A stretch of DNA of 63,687 nt, taken from contig DATJAO010000048.1 of assembly GCA_035516175.1 (NCBI GenBank), forward strand, positions 1 through 63,687. The letters are read 5' to 3'. Shown piece by piece: positions 35,858 through 43,847 of this stretch (position 1 is the stretch's first letter; every line of letters starts with the position of its first letter). A model generated the notes under the pieces. That model was not told the DNA's origin, searched no databases, and was given only the letters and a program-made list of their open reading frames with translations. Position numbers and translations under genes: made by a program. This DNA comes from DASPSR01 sp035516175 (GTDB taxonomy: Bacteria; Nitrospirota; UBA9217).

Positions 35858-36607
35858 ATGGAAAGGGAAATTCGAACTATACTCATCATTGACGACAGCG
35901 CCTCCATTCTCTTCTATCTCGGCATGTTGCTCCGACGTCTTGAATACAATGTCGTCACGGCGCGGAATGCTGAGGATGCGATGCAGATCATGGAGCAGGC
36001 CGTTCCCTCCATCGTTCTCACGGACATTTTCCTACCCACCATGAGCGGTATTAACTTGATGAAACGAATGAAGGACGCTCCCCTGTGGAAAACCATCCCC
36101 ATCATCGTTCTGACGACCGAGAGCGATCCCGGGATGAAAGATACCTGCATGCGTCTGGGATGTTCGGCGTATCTCAGCAAACCGGTGGAGCCAGATGTGC
36201 TCTATCGCACGCTCCAGTCCGTCACGGAATCGATCCCGAGGGAAAACATTCGTCTCCATACATCGCTCAAGGTGATCGTGGGGGATGGGACGGTGATGGG
36301 AGGCGCTGCAAGGACGGAGTATGCCACCGCGATATCCGAAGGTGGTCTCTATGTGAGAACGCTCTATCCGCAGCCGCGGAATGCCCTTACTCCTATTGGG
36401 ATATTCATCGGGAACCGGGAAATCCGGGCAAAGGCGGTTGTTCTTTACAGCTTTACCATGGGTGGCGGTCCGTTCAAAGAGCCGGGTATGGGGCTGAAAT
36501 TCGTCGAGATTACCGATTCCGACAGAAACTTTATACGAGGTTTTATCAAGGAGCGGCTCACAGAAGATATCTCTCCTGAAAACAATGGAACGGTACCTGC
36601 GGGTTGA
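35858..36607 (+). CDS. Response regulator with C-terminal PilZ domain
   Basis: A 249-residue protein. The receiver (about 5-125) has IIDDS, the phosphorylation Asp in VLTDIFLPTMSG, LTTES and KPVEP. The C-terminal part (about 130-235) matches the PilZ-like fold often written TIGR02266/PilZ in deltaproteobacterial proteins: ATAISEGGLYVRTLYPQP, then VVLYSFTMGGGPFKEPGMGLKFVEI. The usual c-di-GMP-binding RxxxR and DxSxxG motifs are only partly kept (SEGGLYVRT for DISxxG; no clear RxxxR), so nucleotide binding is uncertain. It is convergent with the kinase gene. Confidence 0.85.
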   Translation: MEREIRTILIIDDSASILFYLGMLLRRLEYNVVTARNAEDAMQIMEQAVPSIVLTDIFLPTMSGINLMKRMKDAPLWKTIPIIVLTTESDPGMKDTCMRLGCSAYLSKPVEPDVLYRTLQSVTESIPRENIRLHTSLKVIVGDGTVMGGAARTEYATAISEGGLYVRTLYPQPRNALTPIGIFIGNREIRAKAVVLYSFTMGGGPFKEPGMGLKFVEITDSDRNFIRGFIKERLTEDISPENNGTVPAG

Positions 36608-36655
36608 CAGGTGCGGTTCAGGTTGCTGGTAGGTTGTTTCCCGTGCGAGAGCAGA

Positions 36656-37807
36656 CTACTTATTCGCGGGTTCCGAGACCGCAGCAGGCGGGGCGACCGG
36701 CTGTACCGTTTGCGTCGGATGACTTGCCAGAGCGGAGCCGGATTTGATGGTACCGGGCTGAGTGAGAACAGGCACCGATCGAGGGATCCGCACCATCATC
36801 GCCTTTGTCCATGAATAATATCCTATAGCAGCTGAGAGCGCTATGAGTACGACAGCGGCGGCCAAGAGTACCTTCGTGAATATGCCCATCCCCGGCGCCT
36901 GGGATATGGCCACTTGCTCATCCTCGGGCGGAGCCTCAAACACTTTCACGTCCACGAGGTAGTCCGATATCCGTTTGAGCGAAGTAGCTTTGTCCATCCC
37001 CTTGATTCTCTTTCCAAGCACCTGTGCGATCTCCTGCATGGACCCGTAGCGCCTCTGTGGTTTCATCTTCAGGCACTTCTTGATGATACGCTGGAGACTT
37101 CTCGGTATATCGCTGTAGATGCTACGTGGGGACAGGTACTTTCCTTTCAAAATCTTTGAGCTACTCGAGTCTTCTTCCTCGTCTGGAAACGGTTTTATCC
37201 CGGTAAATATCTCGTACATCACGATGCCGAAGGAAAAAATGTCCGATCGAGCATCGAGCGGCTGACCCAGAACCTGCTCGGGCGACATGTATGACGGTGT
37301 GCCCATCAGTGTGCCGGGCAGGGTGAGAGATTCCATCTCCCGCATGCGGGCTATGCCGAAATCCATGAGCTTCACCTCACCGTTCCGCTTGACCATGATA
37401 TTGCCCGGTTTAATGTCGCGGTGAATGAGCCCGCGCGCGTGTGCGTATTCCAAGGCATTTGCAACCTGGAGCGCGATCATCATCCCGACATCCGTAGGGA
37501 GTGCGCCGGTCTCCTCGATAATCCTGGCGAGGGTGGTTCCATCCACATACTCCATGACAATGGCGTGGACGGGCTGCGCCAAGTAGTCGTAGATGTGAAC
37601 GATGTTCTCATGTTGGAATGACGCCGCCAGCCTGGCTTCACGCTCGAAGCGCTGTACGATCTTGTCATCCATGTGATAGGCTTTTTTGAGCTCTTTGATG
37701 GCAACGGGTCGATTGAGCGACCTCTGTACCGCCTTGTACACGGTGGCCATGCCTCCGACACCAAGTTCGGCAATAATTTCGTATTCGTCCTTTATCTTTT
37801 TCGTCAT
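36656..37807 (-). CDS. Membrane-anchored Ser/Thr protein kinase
   Basis: A 383-residue Hanks-type kinase. The catalytic domain (about 8-270) has LGVGGMATVYKA, AIKELKK (catalytic Lys), HRDIKPGN (catalytic loop), MDFGIARM (DFG), GTPSYMSPEQ and DARSDIFSFGIVMYEIFTG. A transmembrane helix lies near 307-328, followed by a short Pro/Ala/Ser-rich periplasmic tail with no PASTA domains. It is paired with the PP2C phosphatase gene 43 bases upstream on the same strand, a standard reversible-phosphorylation module. Substrates are unknown. Confidence 0.95.
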   Translation of the reverse strand: MTKKIKDEYEIIAELGVGGMATVYKAVQRSLNRPVAIKELKKAYHMDDKIVQRFEREARLAASFQHENIVHIYDYLAQPVHAIVMEYVDGTTLARIIEETGALPTDVGMMIALQVANALEYAHARGLIHRDIKPGNIMVKRNGEVKLMDFGIARMREMESLTLPGTLMGTPSYMSPEQVLGQPLDARSDIFSFGIVMYEIFTGIKPFPDEEEDSSSSKILKGKYLSPRSIYSDIPRSLQRIIKKCLKMKPQRRYGSMQEIAQVLGKRIKGMDKATSLKRISDYLVDVKVFEAPPEDEQVAISQAPGMGIFTKVLLAAAVVLIALSAAIGYYSWTKAMMVRIPRSVPVLTQPGTIKSGSALASHPTQTVQPVAPPAAVSEPANK

Positions 37808-37850
37808 AGCGCTGACGGACTCCCCTTCCGAATGGAATGCATCTCCCCTA

Positions 37851-38612
37851 TCAGACGTCCTCTATTCTTACCACAACCACGGTTATATTGTCCACTCCCC
37901 CGTTATCGTTTGCCCGACGTATGAGGCTTTCTGCATAGGCCGGGGGCGTTTCACTGCCAAGAATTAGCGCGATGTCGTCATCCTTGACCATTTCCGTCAG
38001 CCCGTCGGTGCAGAGGAGGAGGATATCGTTCTTTTCGACTTCGAATATGCCAAGGTCCACATGGACTTCCGGATGAATGCCGAGTGACCGGGTGATCACA
38101 TGCCGGTAGGGACTCATCCGTGCCTGTTCGGGCGTTATCAGCCCTGCGCGCATTTGTTCCGCCACGAGCGAGTGATCGTTGGTCAGCTGTTTGAGTGTCC
38201 CATGGCGGAAGAGATATGCGCGGCTGTCGCCCACGTGGGCAAAAATGGAGGCCCGGGGCCGCAGGAGGACGGCTGTCATGGTGGTCCCCATGCCGGTGAG
38301 AGCAGGGTCCTGAGCTGCGGCCTGGTGTATCTTTGTATTCGCGAAGGCGACGGCACCCCTTAGTGAGGAGATGTAAAGATCTGCCTCCGGCGAATCATCG
38401 AATGCCGCAGTGCTTCTGCTGCCTGCAAACTGTTCGCTGAGCATACTGGACAGCGCTTCCACGGCCAGGCGGCTGGCGACTTCGCCGCCCGCATGGCCGC
38501 CGATGCCATCGGCAACGGCGTACAAACCGAAGTGGTCGTTTGCCAGATACGCATCTTCGTTGTTCGTTCGCGTTTTGCCCTGATCTGTTTTTCCAAAGGA
38601 GATTAATTTCAT
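37851..38612 (-). CDS. PP2C-family Ser/Thr phosphatase (Stp1/PrpC type)
   Basis: A 253-residue PPM phosphatase, metal-dependent and cytosolic. Motifs run in order: TRTNNEDAYL, VADGIGGHAGGEVAS, GTTMTAVLL, HVGDSRAYLFRHG, TRSLGIHPEVHVDL, LLCTDGLTEMV and DNGGVDNITVVVVRI, all carrying the expected metal-binding aspartates. It reverses phosphorylation by the kinase encoded immediately downstream. The start ATG is divergent from the YihY gene and no frame extends further. Length matches the family. Confidence 0.96.
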   Translation of the reverse strand: MKLISFGKTDQGKTRTNNEDAYLANDHFGLYAVADGIGGHAGGEVASRLAVEALSSMLSEQFAGSRSTAAFDDSPEADLYISSLRGAVAFANTKIHQAAAQDPALTGMGTTMTAVLLRPRASIFAHVGDSRAYLFRHGTLKQLTNDHSLVAEQMRAGLITPEQARMSPYRHVITRSLGIHPEVHVDLGIFEVEKNDILLLCTDGLTEMVKDDDIALILGSETPPAYAESLIRRANDNGGVDNITVVVVRIEDV

Positions 38613-38735
38613 AAATGTTTAGAGTGAGAGAACTTCCTGCTCCCGGGCTTCGGAAATTCCGCCTCTGGCTGCATGATAGAGGAAGCCCGGCATGACGTCA
38701 AGCGCTAAAAAAACGCAACGGGCATCAGGAGCTGC

Positions 38736-38764
38736 TTGATATTTTTATACTAACATTCTATAAT
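38736..38764 (+). promoter_or_regulatory. Sigma-70-type promoter, TTGATA-17-TATAAT, with an upstream inverted repeat
   Basis: TTGATA at 38736-38741 and TATAAT at 38759-38764, with a 17-base spacer, point at the YihY/BrkB gene (ATG 38858). About 45 bases upstream, CCGGGCTTC (38643-38651) and GAAGCCCGG (38682-38690) form a 9-bp inverted repeat that encloses CCTCT/AGAGG and the CGGAAATTCCG palindrome, a possible regulator site or structured leader in the divergent gap. Confidence 0.7.
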
Positions 38765-38857
38765 GCGCTTCGTGCGGTTGCATTGTGAGTCGTAGAATAG
38801 CAGAGGAATCTTCTGGACCATCTGCCCTTATCTGCCCGCTGAAAGGCGTTCTCGAAG

Positions 38858-39682
38858 ATGAACAATATGATTTCTAAATTTTTCAAAACGCCCTGGTTTG
38901 TTCTCTCCGAGGCATTCTCATCCTTCAGGAAGAATAATGACCTGACCGCGGCGTCATCCTTGGCTTTTTACGCGATGCTGGCGGTCATCCCAGCGCTCTA
39001 TCTTCTCACCATTCTACTTAGCGCTGTCATCGGGTCCTCAGCGCAGGCATTCCAGAAAACGCAGGAGCTCATGTCGCAGTTCGTTCCTGCTTACAGTCAA
39101 GTGATTCTGAAGGAAGTCGGGTTTATTACGAGCCACAGGGGCGCTATCGGCCTCGTGAATCTCTTCGTACTCTTCGGGAGTATAACGCCGCTCGTGTCGG
39201 AGCTGCGGCTATCGCTCGGAACGATTTTTCCAAAAGGGCCGAGCAGACCTTTTCTCCTGGAAAAGCTGTTTGACGTGGCCATCAGCATTATTTTCCTTAT
39301 CGGGTTCTCTGCCGTGGCAGTTGTCGACGTGGTGCTCACCCTGATGGAACGGATACGACCTCTGCGATTGCTCCCCATCTATCTCGAAGAATTTACCCCC
39401 TTCATAGTGGTAACCGGTGTCGTGTTCTCGCTCTATTTCACTTTCTCTTCGAAAATGAAGACACGTCAACTCATCATAGGTTCTCTGGTCACGTCGCTGC
39501 TCTGGTTCGCGATGAGACCTGCATTTCATCTCTTTCTCATGTACAATCCCGGCTACGGCTTCGCCTTCGGGTCGTTCAAATCGCTTTTTGTCGTCATTAT
39601 CTGGATATACTATTTTCTCGTTGTGTTCCTGTTCGGTGCAGAGATCGCTGCAGCTTTGGCAGGGACGAGACCCTCTACATAA
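38858..39682 (+). CDS. YihY/virulence factor BrkB family membrane protein
   Basis: A 274-residue inner-membrane protein with about six helices. Typical family stretches are NNDLTAASSLAFYAMLAVIPALYLL near the start, GAIGLVNLFVLFGSITPLVSELRLSLGTIF, and YNPGYGFAFGSFKSLFVVIIWIYYFLVVFLFGAEIAAAL near the end. The family was once called RNase BN, but that is no longer accepted; its function is unclear and transport-like roles are proposed. It has its own promoter and is followed by a decayed regulator gene. Confidence 0.93.
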   Translation: MNNMISKFFKTPWFVLSEAFSSFRKNNDLTAASSLAFYAMLAVIPALYLLTILLSAVIGSSAQAFQKTQELMSQFVPAYSQVILKEVGFITSHRGAIGLVNLFVLFGSITPLVSELRLSLGTIFPKGPSRPFLLEKLFDVAISIIFLIGFSAVAVVDVVLTLMERIRPLRLLPIYLEEFTPFIVVTGVVFSLYFTFSSKMKTRQLIIGSLVTSLLWFAMRPAFHLFLMYNPGYGFAFGSFKSLFVVIIWIYYFLVVFLFGAEIAAALAGTRPST

Positions 39683-39690
39683 AGGAACTG

Positions 39691-40056
39691 ATGGAAGGCA
39701 AAAAGGACTTAACCGGAGGTGTCATCCGCAAGTACGTTGTCATCATGGAAAAGGGGGTGTTATATTCAAAGGTGGGGACCCAGGAACTTGGATGTACTCT
39801 GTGCTCAGGGGCGAGGTCGCAATCGCAAAGGGAAAAGGAACTCGTCGTGATCCAGCATGACAAATGCGTCGGCGGCATGTCATTTCTTCTCTTTTTGCCG
39901 CGTGTGAAACCTGCTGTGTAATTTAACCATGTCGATCTGGTGACGATCATCAACAACAGCATCGGGATTCTGATGAACGAATTTTTCAAGTAAGGCGAGG
40001 AAGTGTTGCGGGACATGACGATGCGGTTGTGGAAGACGAATCGGTTGATCAACTAG
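39691..40056 (+). pseudogene. Decayed cyclic-nucleotide-binding domain (CRP-like) gene
   Basis: Pieces of one cNMP-binding domain lie in order in different frames: MEGKKDLTGG at 39691, then FKGGDPGTWMYSVLRGEVAIAKGKG in another frame, then KELVVIQHDKCVGGMSFL back in the first, and a third piece VDLVTIINNSIGILMNEFFK*, GEEVLRDMTMRLWKTNRLIN ending in TAG. At least two frameshifts and a stop disable it. Intact relatives read F.EGDPG..MY.I..G.V.I.KG and ELA.L.PGDFFGEMSLL. It presumably was a small regulator beside the YihY gene. Confidence 0.88.
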
Positions 40057-40218
40057 AAGGACAGGGGCAAAGGTCATAGGCCAGGGTGAAAACGGGCTTA
40101 CCGCAGGAGACTCAGAGGGTGGAGGAAACACGCATCATGAGACAATTCTGAAATCATCACTATTGCAAAAGTAGAAACCCAGCTTCTATAAGACTTTTCC
40201 AGATTGGGAGATGAAAAG

Positions 40219-41895
40219 ATGTTTTCATTCGAAGCAAAAGACTACGAGTCAGCGCGGAAATCATTCATGATCCAGGTGCCGAAATACTTCAACTTCGGAT
40301 TCGACGTGATCGACCGTCATGCCGATGAAGAAAGGAAGCGCGCTCTCGTCTGGACGGACCCTGCAGGGGAAGAGATGAAGGAATATACCTTCCGGGACAT
40401 CTCGCGCCTCTCGAACAAGGCGGCGAATGTGCTCAAGGAGATCGGCGTCAAGAAGGGTGACCGGGTTTTCATTATGCTCGGGAGGGTCCCCGAGTGGTAC
40501 TTCATCCTTGTCGCATGCCATAAACTCGGTGCAGTGATTATGCCTGCGCCGGTCATCCTCCTGACCTCTGACATCGAGTATCGCATGATGAAGGGTCGGG
40601 TGAACGTGGTGATCACCAACAACGCGAACCGTTCAAAGGTTCACGAAGCAATTCAAAGGATCAATGCACCTTACCTGCGGCACAAAGTCCTCATTGACGG
40701 CGAGGCGCAGGGGTGGCTCGGGTTCGAGAAGTCCATGGATCAAGCGTCGCCCGAGCTCAAACGGTCCGATGTGGAGAGCACTTCGGCTAATGACTCGTTC
40801 CTTATCTATTTCACATCCGGCACCACAAAATACCCCAAGATGGTGCACCATGTCTGCTCCTATCCTCTCGGACATCTGCGGACGGCCGGTCTCTGGCACA
40901 ACCTCATCGACAAGGATCTTATCTGGGTAGTCTCTGACACGGGGTGGGCGAAGTCGGCTTGGGGACTCTATGGCCAGTGGGTAATCGGGGCGGGCCTGTT
41001 TGTGCACAATGCCGAGGGCAGGTTCAATGCAAAACTCACGCTCGAGCTCCTGACTAGGAAAGGCGTCACCGTGTTCTGCGCTCCCCCCACGGTCTACCGC
41101 ATGCTGGTCCTTGAAGATCTCAAGAAGTACGACTATTCAGGCCTCAAGCACTTCACCTCAGCCGGCGAGCCGCTCAATCCAGAAGTGATCAAGGTATGGC
41201 ATGATGTCGCGGGCAAGACCATCCATGAAGGCTACGGCCAGACCGAGACCACGGTCCTCATTGCGAATTATCCCTTCATGCCCGTGAAGCCCGGCTCCAT
41301 GGGAAAGCCCATCCCGGATCTTACCATCGATATCCTCGACGAGGATTTCAGACCGGTCAATACCGGAGAAGTGGGCTTTATCTGCGTGAAGATGGATGAT
41401 AAGAAACCGGTGGGCATAATGGAGAGCTATCTCGAAGACCCCGATGAGAACGCAAGGGTCTTTCAGCATGGGTGGTATAATACAGGCGACAAGGCAGTCA
41501 AGGACGATGAGGGTTACTTCACCTTCGTAGGCAGGGGAGACGATATCATCAAGGCATCAGGCTATCGTATAGGCCCCTTCGAGGTCGAGAGCGTGATCCA
41601 GGAACATCCTGCCTGTGCCGAGAACGCCGTGGTGGCAAGCCCCGACCCCATTAGAGGCGAGATCGTGAAGGCCTTCATCGTGCTCGCGCCGGGGTACAAG
41701 CCATCGGACAAGCTTGCCCAAGAGATCCAGGATTTCGTCAAGCTCCGGACCGCACCATACAAATACCCCCGAGAGATCGAGTTCATGGACGAACTCCCCA
41801 AGACCGTGAGCGGCAAGATCAAGCGGGCGGTGCTGAGGAGCCGCGAGATCGAAAGGAAGCTGGGGAAGAGTGGTTTGAGCGGGCTCAAAGCGTAA
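40219..41895 (+). CDS. AMP-forming acyl-CoA synthetase
   Basis: A 558-residue ANL-superfamily enzyme. The frame begins at TTG 40204, but ATG 40219 follows GGGAG. Motifs: the phosphate-binding YFTSGTTKYPKM near 200, GYGQTE near 340, GDKAVKDDEGYFTFVGRGDDIIKASGYRIG near 425-455 and the C-terminal lysine motif PKTVSGKIKRA. The overall order and length match medium-chain or acetyl-type acyl-CoA synthetases. Chain length of the substrate cannot be fixed from motifs alone. No thiolase or dehydrogenase gene is next to it. Confidence 0.93.
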   Translation: MFSFEAKDYESARKSFMIQVPKYFNFGFDVIDRHADEERKRALVWTDPAGEEMKEYTFRDISRLSNKAANVLKEIGVKKGDRVFIMLGRVPEWYFILVACHKLGAVIMPAPVILLTSDIEYRMMKGRVNVVITNNANRSKVHEAIQRINAPYLRHKVLIDGEAQGWLGFEKSMDQASPELKRSDVESTSANDSFLIYFTSGTTKYPKMVHHVCSYPLGHLRTAGLWHNLIDKDLIWVVSDTGWAKSAWGLYGQWVIGAGLFVHNAEGRFNAKLTLELLTRKGVTVFCAPPTVYRMLVLEDLKKYDYSGLKHFTSAGEPLNPEVIKVWHDVAGKTIHEGYGQTETTVLIANYPFMPVKPGSMGKPIPDLTIDILDEDFRPVNTGEVGFICVKMDDKKPVGIMESYLEDPDENARVFQHGWYNTGDKAVKDDEGYFTFVGRGDDIIKASGYRIGPFEVESVIQEHPACAENAVVASPDPIRGEIVKAFIVLAPGYKPSDKLAQEIQDFVKLRTAPYKYPREIEFMDELPKTVSGKIKRAVLRSREIERKLGKSGLSGLKA

Positions 41896-41963
41896 CTTTT
41901 CGGGGAGATATGAAAAAAAGAATAAAGTTTTTAAAATGCATTATGTAAGCAGCTAAATAAAGC

Positions 41964-42644
41964 ATGAAGACAATTCCCATTGGTTTTGACCCGAATAAAA
42001 ATAAGTTCTACACGTTGGCCTCAGGTCTCGCGCTGATCACGATCTTCTATAATATGGCCGAAGGCTCGCTTTCGGTCTTCTTCGGCCTCGGGGATAAGAG
42101 CATGTCGCTCTTCGGGTTCGGGCTCGATTCATTCGTCGAGGTCGTCTCCGGTATCGGCATCTGGCACATGATTCGCAGGATTAGAAGGACCGGCAGCGAG
42201 AATCCCGATCAGGTCGAGAAAATGGCACTCAGGATTACGGGCGCGGCCTTTTACGTACTCACTGCTGGACTGGCAGTTATGTCCATTGCCGACCTCTACC
42301 GGGGACACAAACCGGAGAGTACTTTTTGGGGCATCGTTGTGTCAATTGTATCAATTTCTTCCATGTGGGCGCTCATGCGCGCTAAGGTGAGGGTAGGAGA
42401 GGAGCTTGGCTCACAAGCAATCCTTGCTGATGCTGCCTGCACGAGGGCATGTTTGCAGCTCTCGGTTGTCCTCCTCGCAGCGAGCGCAGGGTACAAGTTC
42501 ACGGGCATCGGAGGGCTCGATTCGATTGGAGCGCTGGTCATCGGCATCCTCTGCTTCAGGGAAGGAAAAGAGGCATTCGAGAAATCCAAGGCAGGTTTGT
42601 TCGCCTGCAATCGTGGCGGGGATTGTAAAGTTAATGGAATATAA
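41964..42644 (+). CDS. Cation-diffusion-facilitator-like membrane protein, short form
   Basis: A 226-residue protein with five or six helices, corresponding to the membrane part of CDF transporters (LDSFVEVVSGIGIWHMIRR resembles the helix-2 region). The C-terminal cytoplasmic dimerisation domain of normal CDF proteins is absent. The helix-5 site, usually HxxxD (ADAxHxxxD), reads ADAACTRACLQ, with Cys in place of the metal-binding residues. It may transport a different metal or act as a non-metal channel. An in-frame TAA ends it; nothing indicates decay. Confidence 0.7.
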   Translation: MKTIPIGFDPNKNKFYTLASGLALITIFYNMAEGSLSVFFGLGDKSMSLFGFGLDSFVEVVSGIGIWHMIRRIRRTGSENPDQVEKMALRITGAAFYVLTAGLAVMSIADLYRGHKPESTFWGIVVSIVSISSMWALMRAKVRVGEELGSQAILADAACTRACLQLSVVLLAASAGYKFTGIGGLDSIGALVIGILCFREGKEAFEKSKAGLFACNRGGDCKVNGI

Positions 42645-42758
42645 ATATTAGACACAGATTAATACTGAATAATTATGATAAAGAAGGCATCACCTCAGTA
42701 TTGGTCACATACAATTCTAAGCATAGAGGATCAGTTAAGATCAATGTCAAAGGTTTTT

Positions 42759-43400
42759 ATGAAATACAAGATCGATCTGCACGTTCATTCAAAATTTAGC
42801 GGCGACAACGACGCCGATCCCGAGGAGTCGATCATCCGGGCCATTGAGCTCGGTCTCCACGGGATAGCCTTCACCGAGCATTATTCCTACGAAGCATCGG
42901 AACCTGTCGAGATCCTGAAAGAAAAGTACAAGGACGGTATCAGGATATTCCGCGGTGTGGAGTTTTCTGCGGCTGAAGGGCACTGCCTTATTTTTGGTGT
43001 TGATACCGACAAGCTGTCGATCAAGTACGCACCTATCGCGGACATCATACAGATAGTCAATGAATCGGGCGGAGTCGTGATCCCGTCGCATCCCTACAGA
43101 CCTGGGACGAGCCTCGGCGATCTCGTGCGGAGCGTGGAGGGCATCTGCGCTCTCGAAGGGTGCAATGGATGCAATATGCACGCGTTCAACGTAAAGGCAA
43201 TAGAGGCGGCGAGGGCGCTGAACCTTCCCTATACCGGCGGGTCCGATGCACATGCCTCCCAGGACGTGGGCTCATGCTTCACAGAGTTCTCCGAAAAAGT
43301 GACCCCCGAGAATTTTATCGGTCTGCTGAAATCCGGGAAGTATCAGGGAGTGGATACGAGAAAAACATCAAGGACGTTTTTTAACATGTTGCGGCGGTGA
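42759..43400 (+). CDS. PHP-domain phosphoesterase
   Basis: A 213-residue PHP-family protein. The frame is open from 42675, but the ATG at 42759 behind AAAGG gives MKYKIDLHVHSKFSGD, the family's usual opening. Metal-binding motifs are DLHVHS, HGIAFTEHYS, VIPSHPYRPG and TGGSDAHASQ. PHP members include histidinol phosphatases, RNases and nucleotide phosphoesterases; stand-alone proteins of this size are often 'PHP domain-containing' with unknown substrate. It lies between a CDF-like gene and convergent genes. Confidence 0.9.
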   Translation: MKYKIDLHVHSKFSGDNDADPEESIIRAIELGLHGIAFTEHYSYEASEPVEILKEKYKDGIRIFRGVEFSAAEGHCLIFGVDTDKLSIKYAPIADIIQIVNESGGVVIPSHPYRPGTSLGDLVRSVEGICALEGCNGCNMHAFNVKAIEAARALNLPYTGGSDAHASQDVGSCFTEFSEKVTPENFIGLLKSGKYQGVDTRKTSRTFFNMLRR

Positions 43401-43448
43401 TTAAAATCGAATTGCCCGAACAAATCCTCTCCTCCGCAACCCAGCGGC

Positions 43449-43847
43449 TCAATAGTAAAAGTCGAGATATTTATTATTGTTGCTGATGACGTGCAGATGG
43501 ATATTTTCATCCTTCTCCTGTAACTCACCAAACGTTCGTCTTATTGCATCACCGTGTCCTGGGAGTCTATCCGTTACAATTACCAGCCTGAACCTATTCA
43601 GCCCTTTCGTATCACGTTCTTTTTTCCCCGCAAAGACAAGAAACGCGAGATGTCTCTCAACAAAATCCTGGTTGTCAAAGACAACATAAATAAGAAGACG
43701 GTTCCCGATGGTGATGACGCTGTGCAAAATAACACCGCCATCGAGTTCCACATCGCGTTTGCAATCGATTGATCGAAAGACTTCTTCTGGACAACCACAC
43801 CCGAGGGTTTCCTGGACAAACCGTTTGATTTTTTCTTTATTTGTCAT
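43449..43847 (-). CDS. Conserved hypothetical protein, translationally coupled to the flavoprotein gene
   Basis: A 132-residue protein with no family I can name. Its ATG at 43847 overlaps the stop of the upstream flavoprotein gene on the reverse strand (TAATG), so the two are made together. The N-terminus has FVQETLGCGCPEEVF, with a C-x-C pair, followed by alternating strands and helices (LHSVITIGNRLLIYVVFD, FRLVIVTDRLPGHGDAIRRTFGEL). The CGCPEEVF motif suggests a metal or redox site, but no thioredoxin-type CxxC is seen. Confidence 0.75.
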   Translation of the reverse strand: MTNKEKIKRFVQETLGCGCPEEVFRSIDCKRDVELDGGVILHSVITIGNRLLIYVVFDNQDFVERHLAFLVFAGKKERDTKGLNRFRLVIVTDRLPGHGDAIRRTFGELQEKDENIHLHVISNNNKYLDFYY

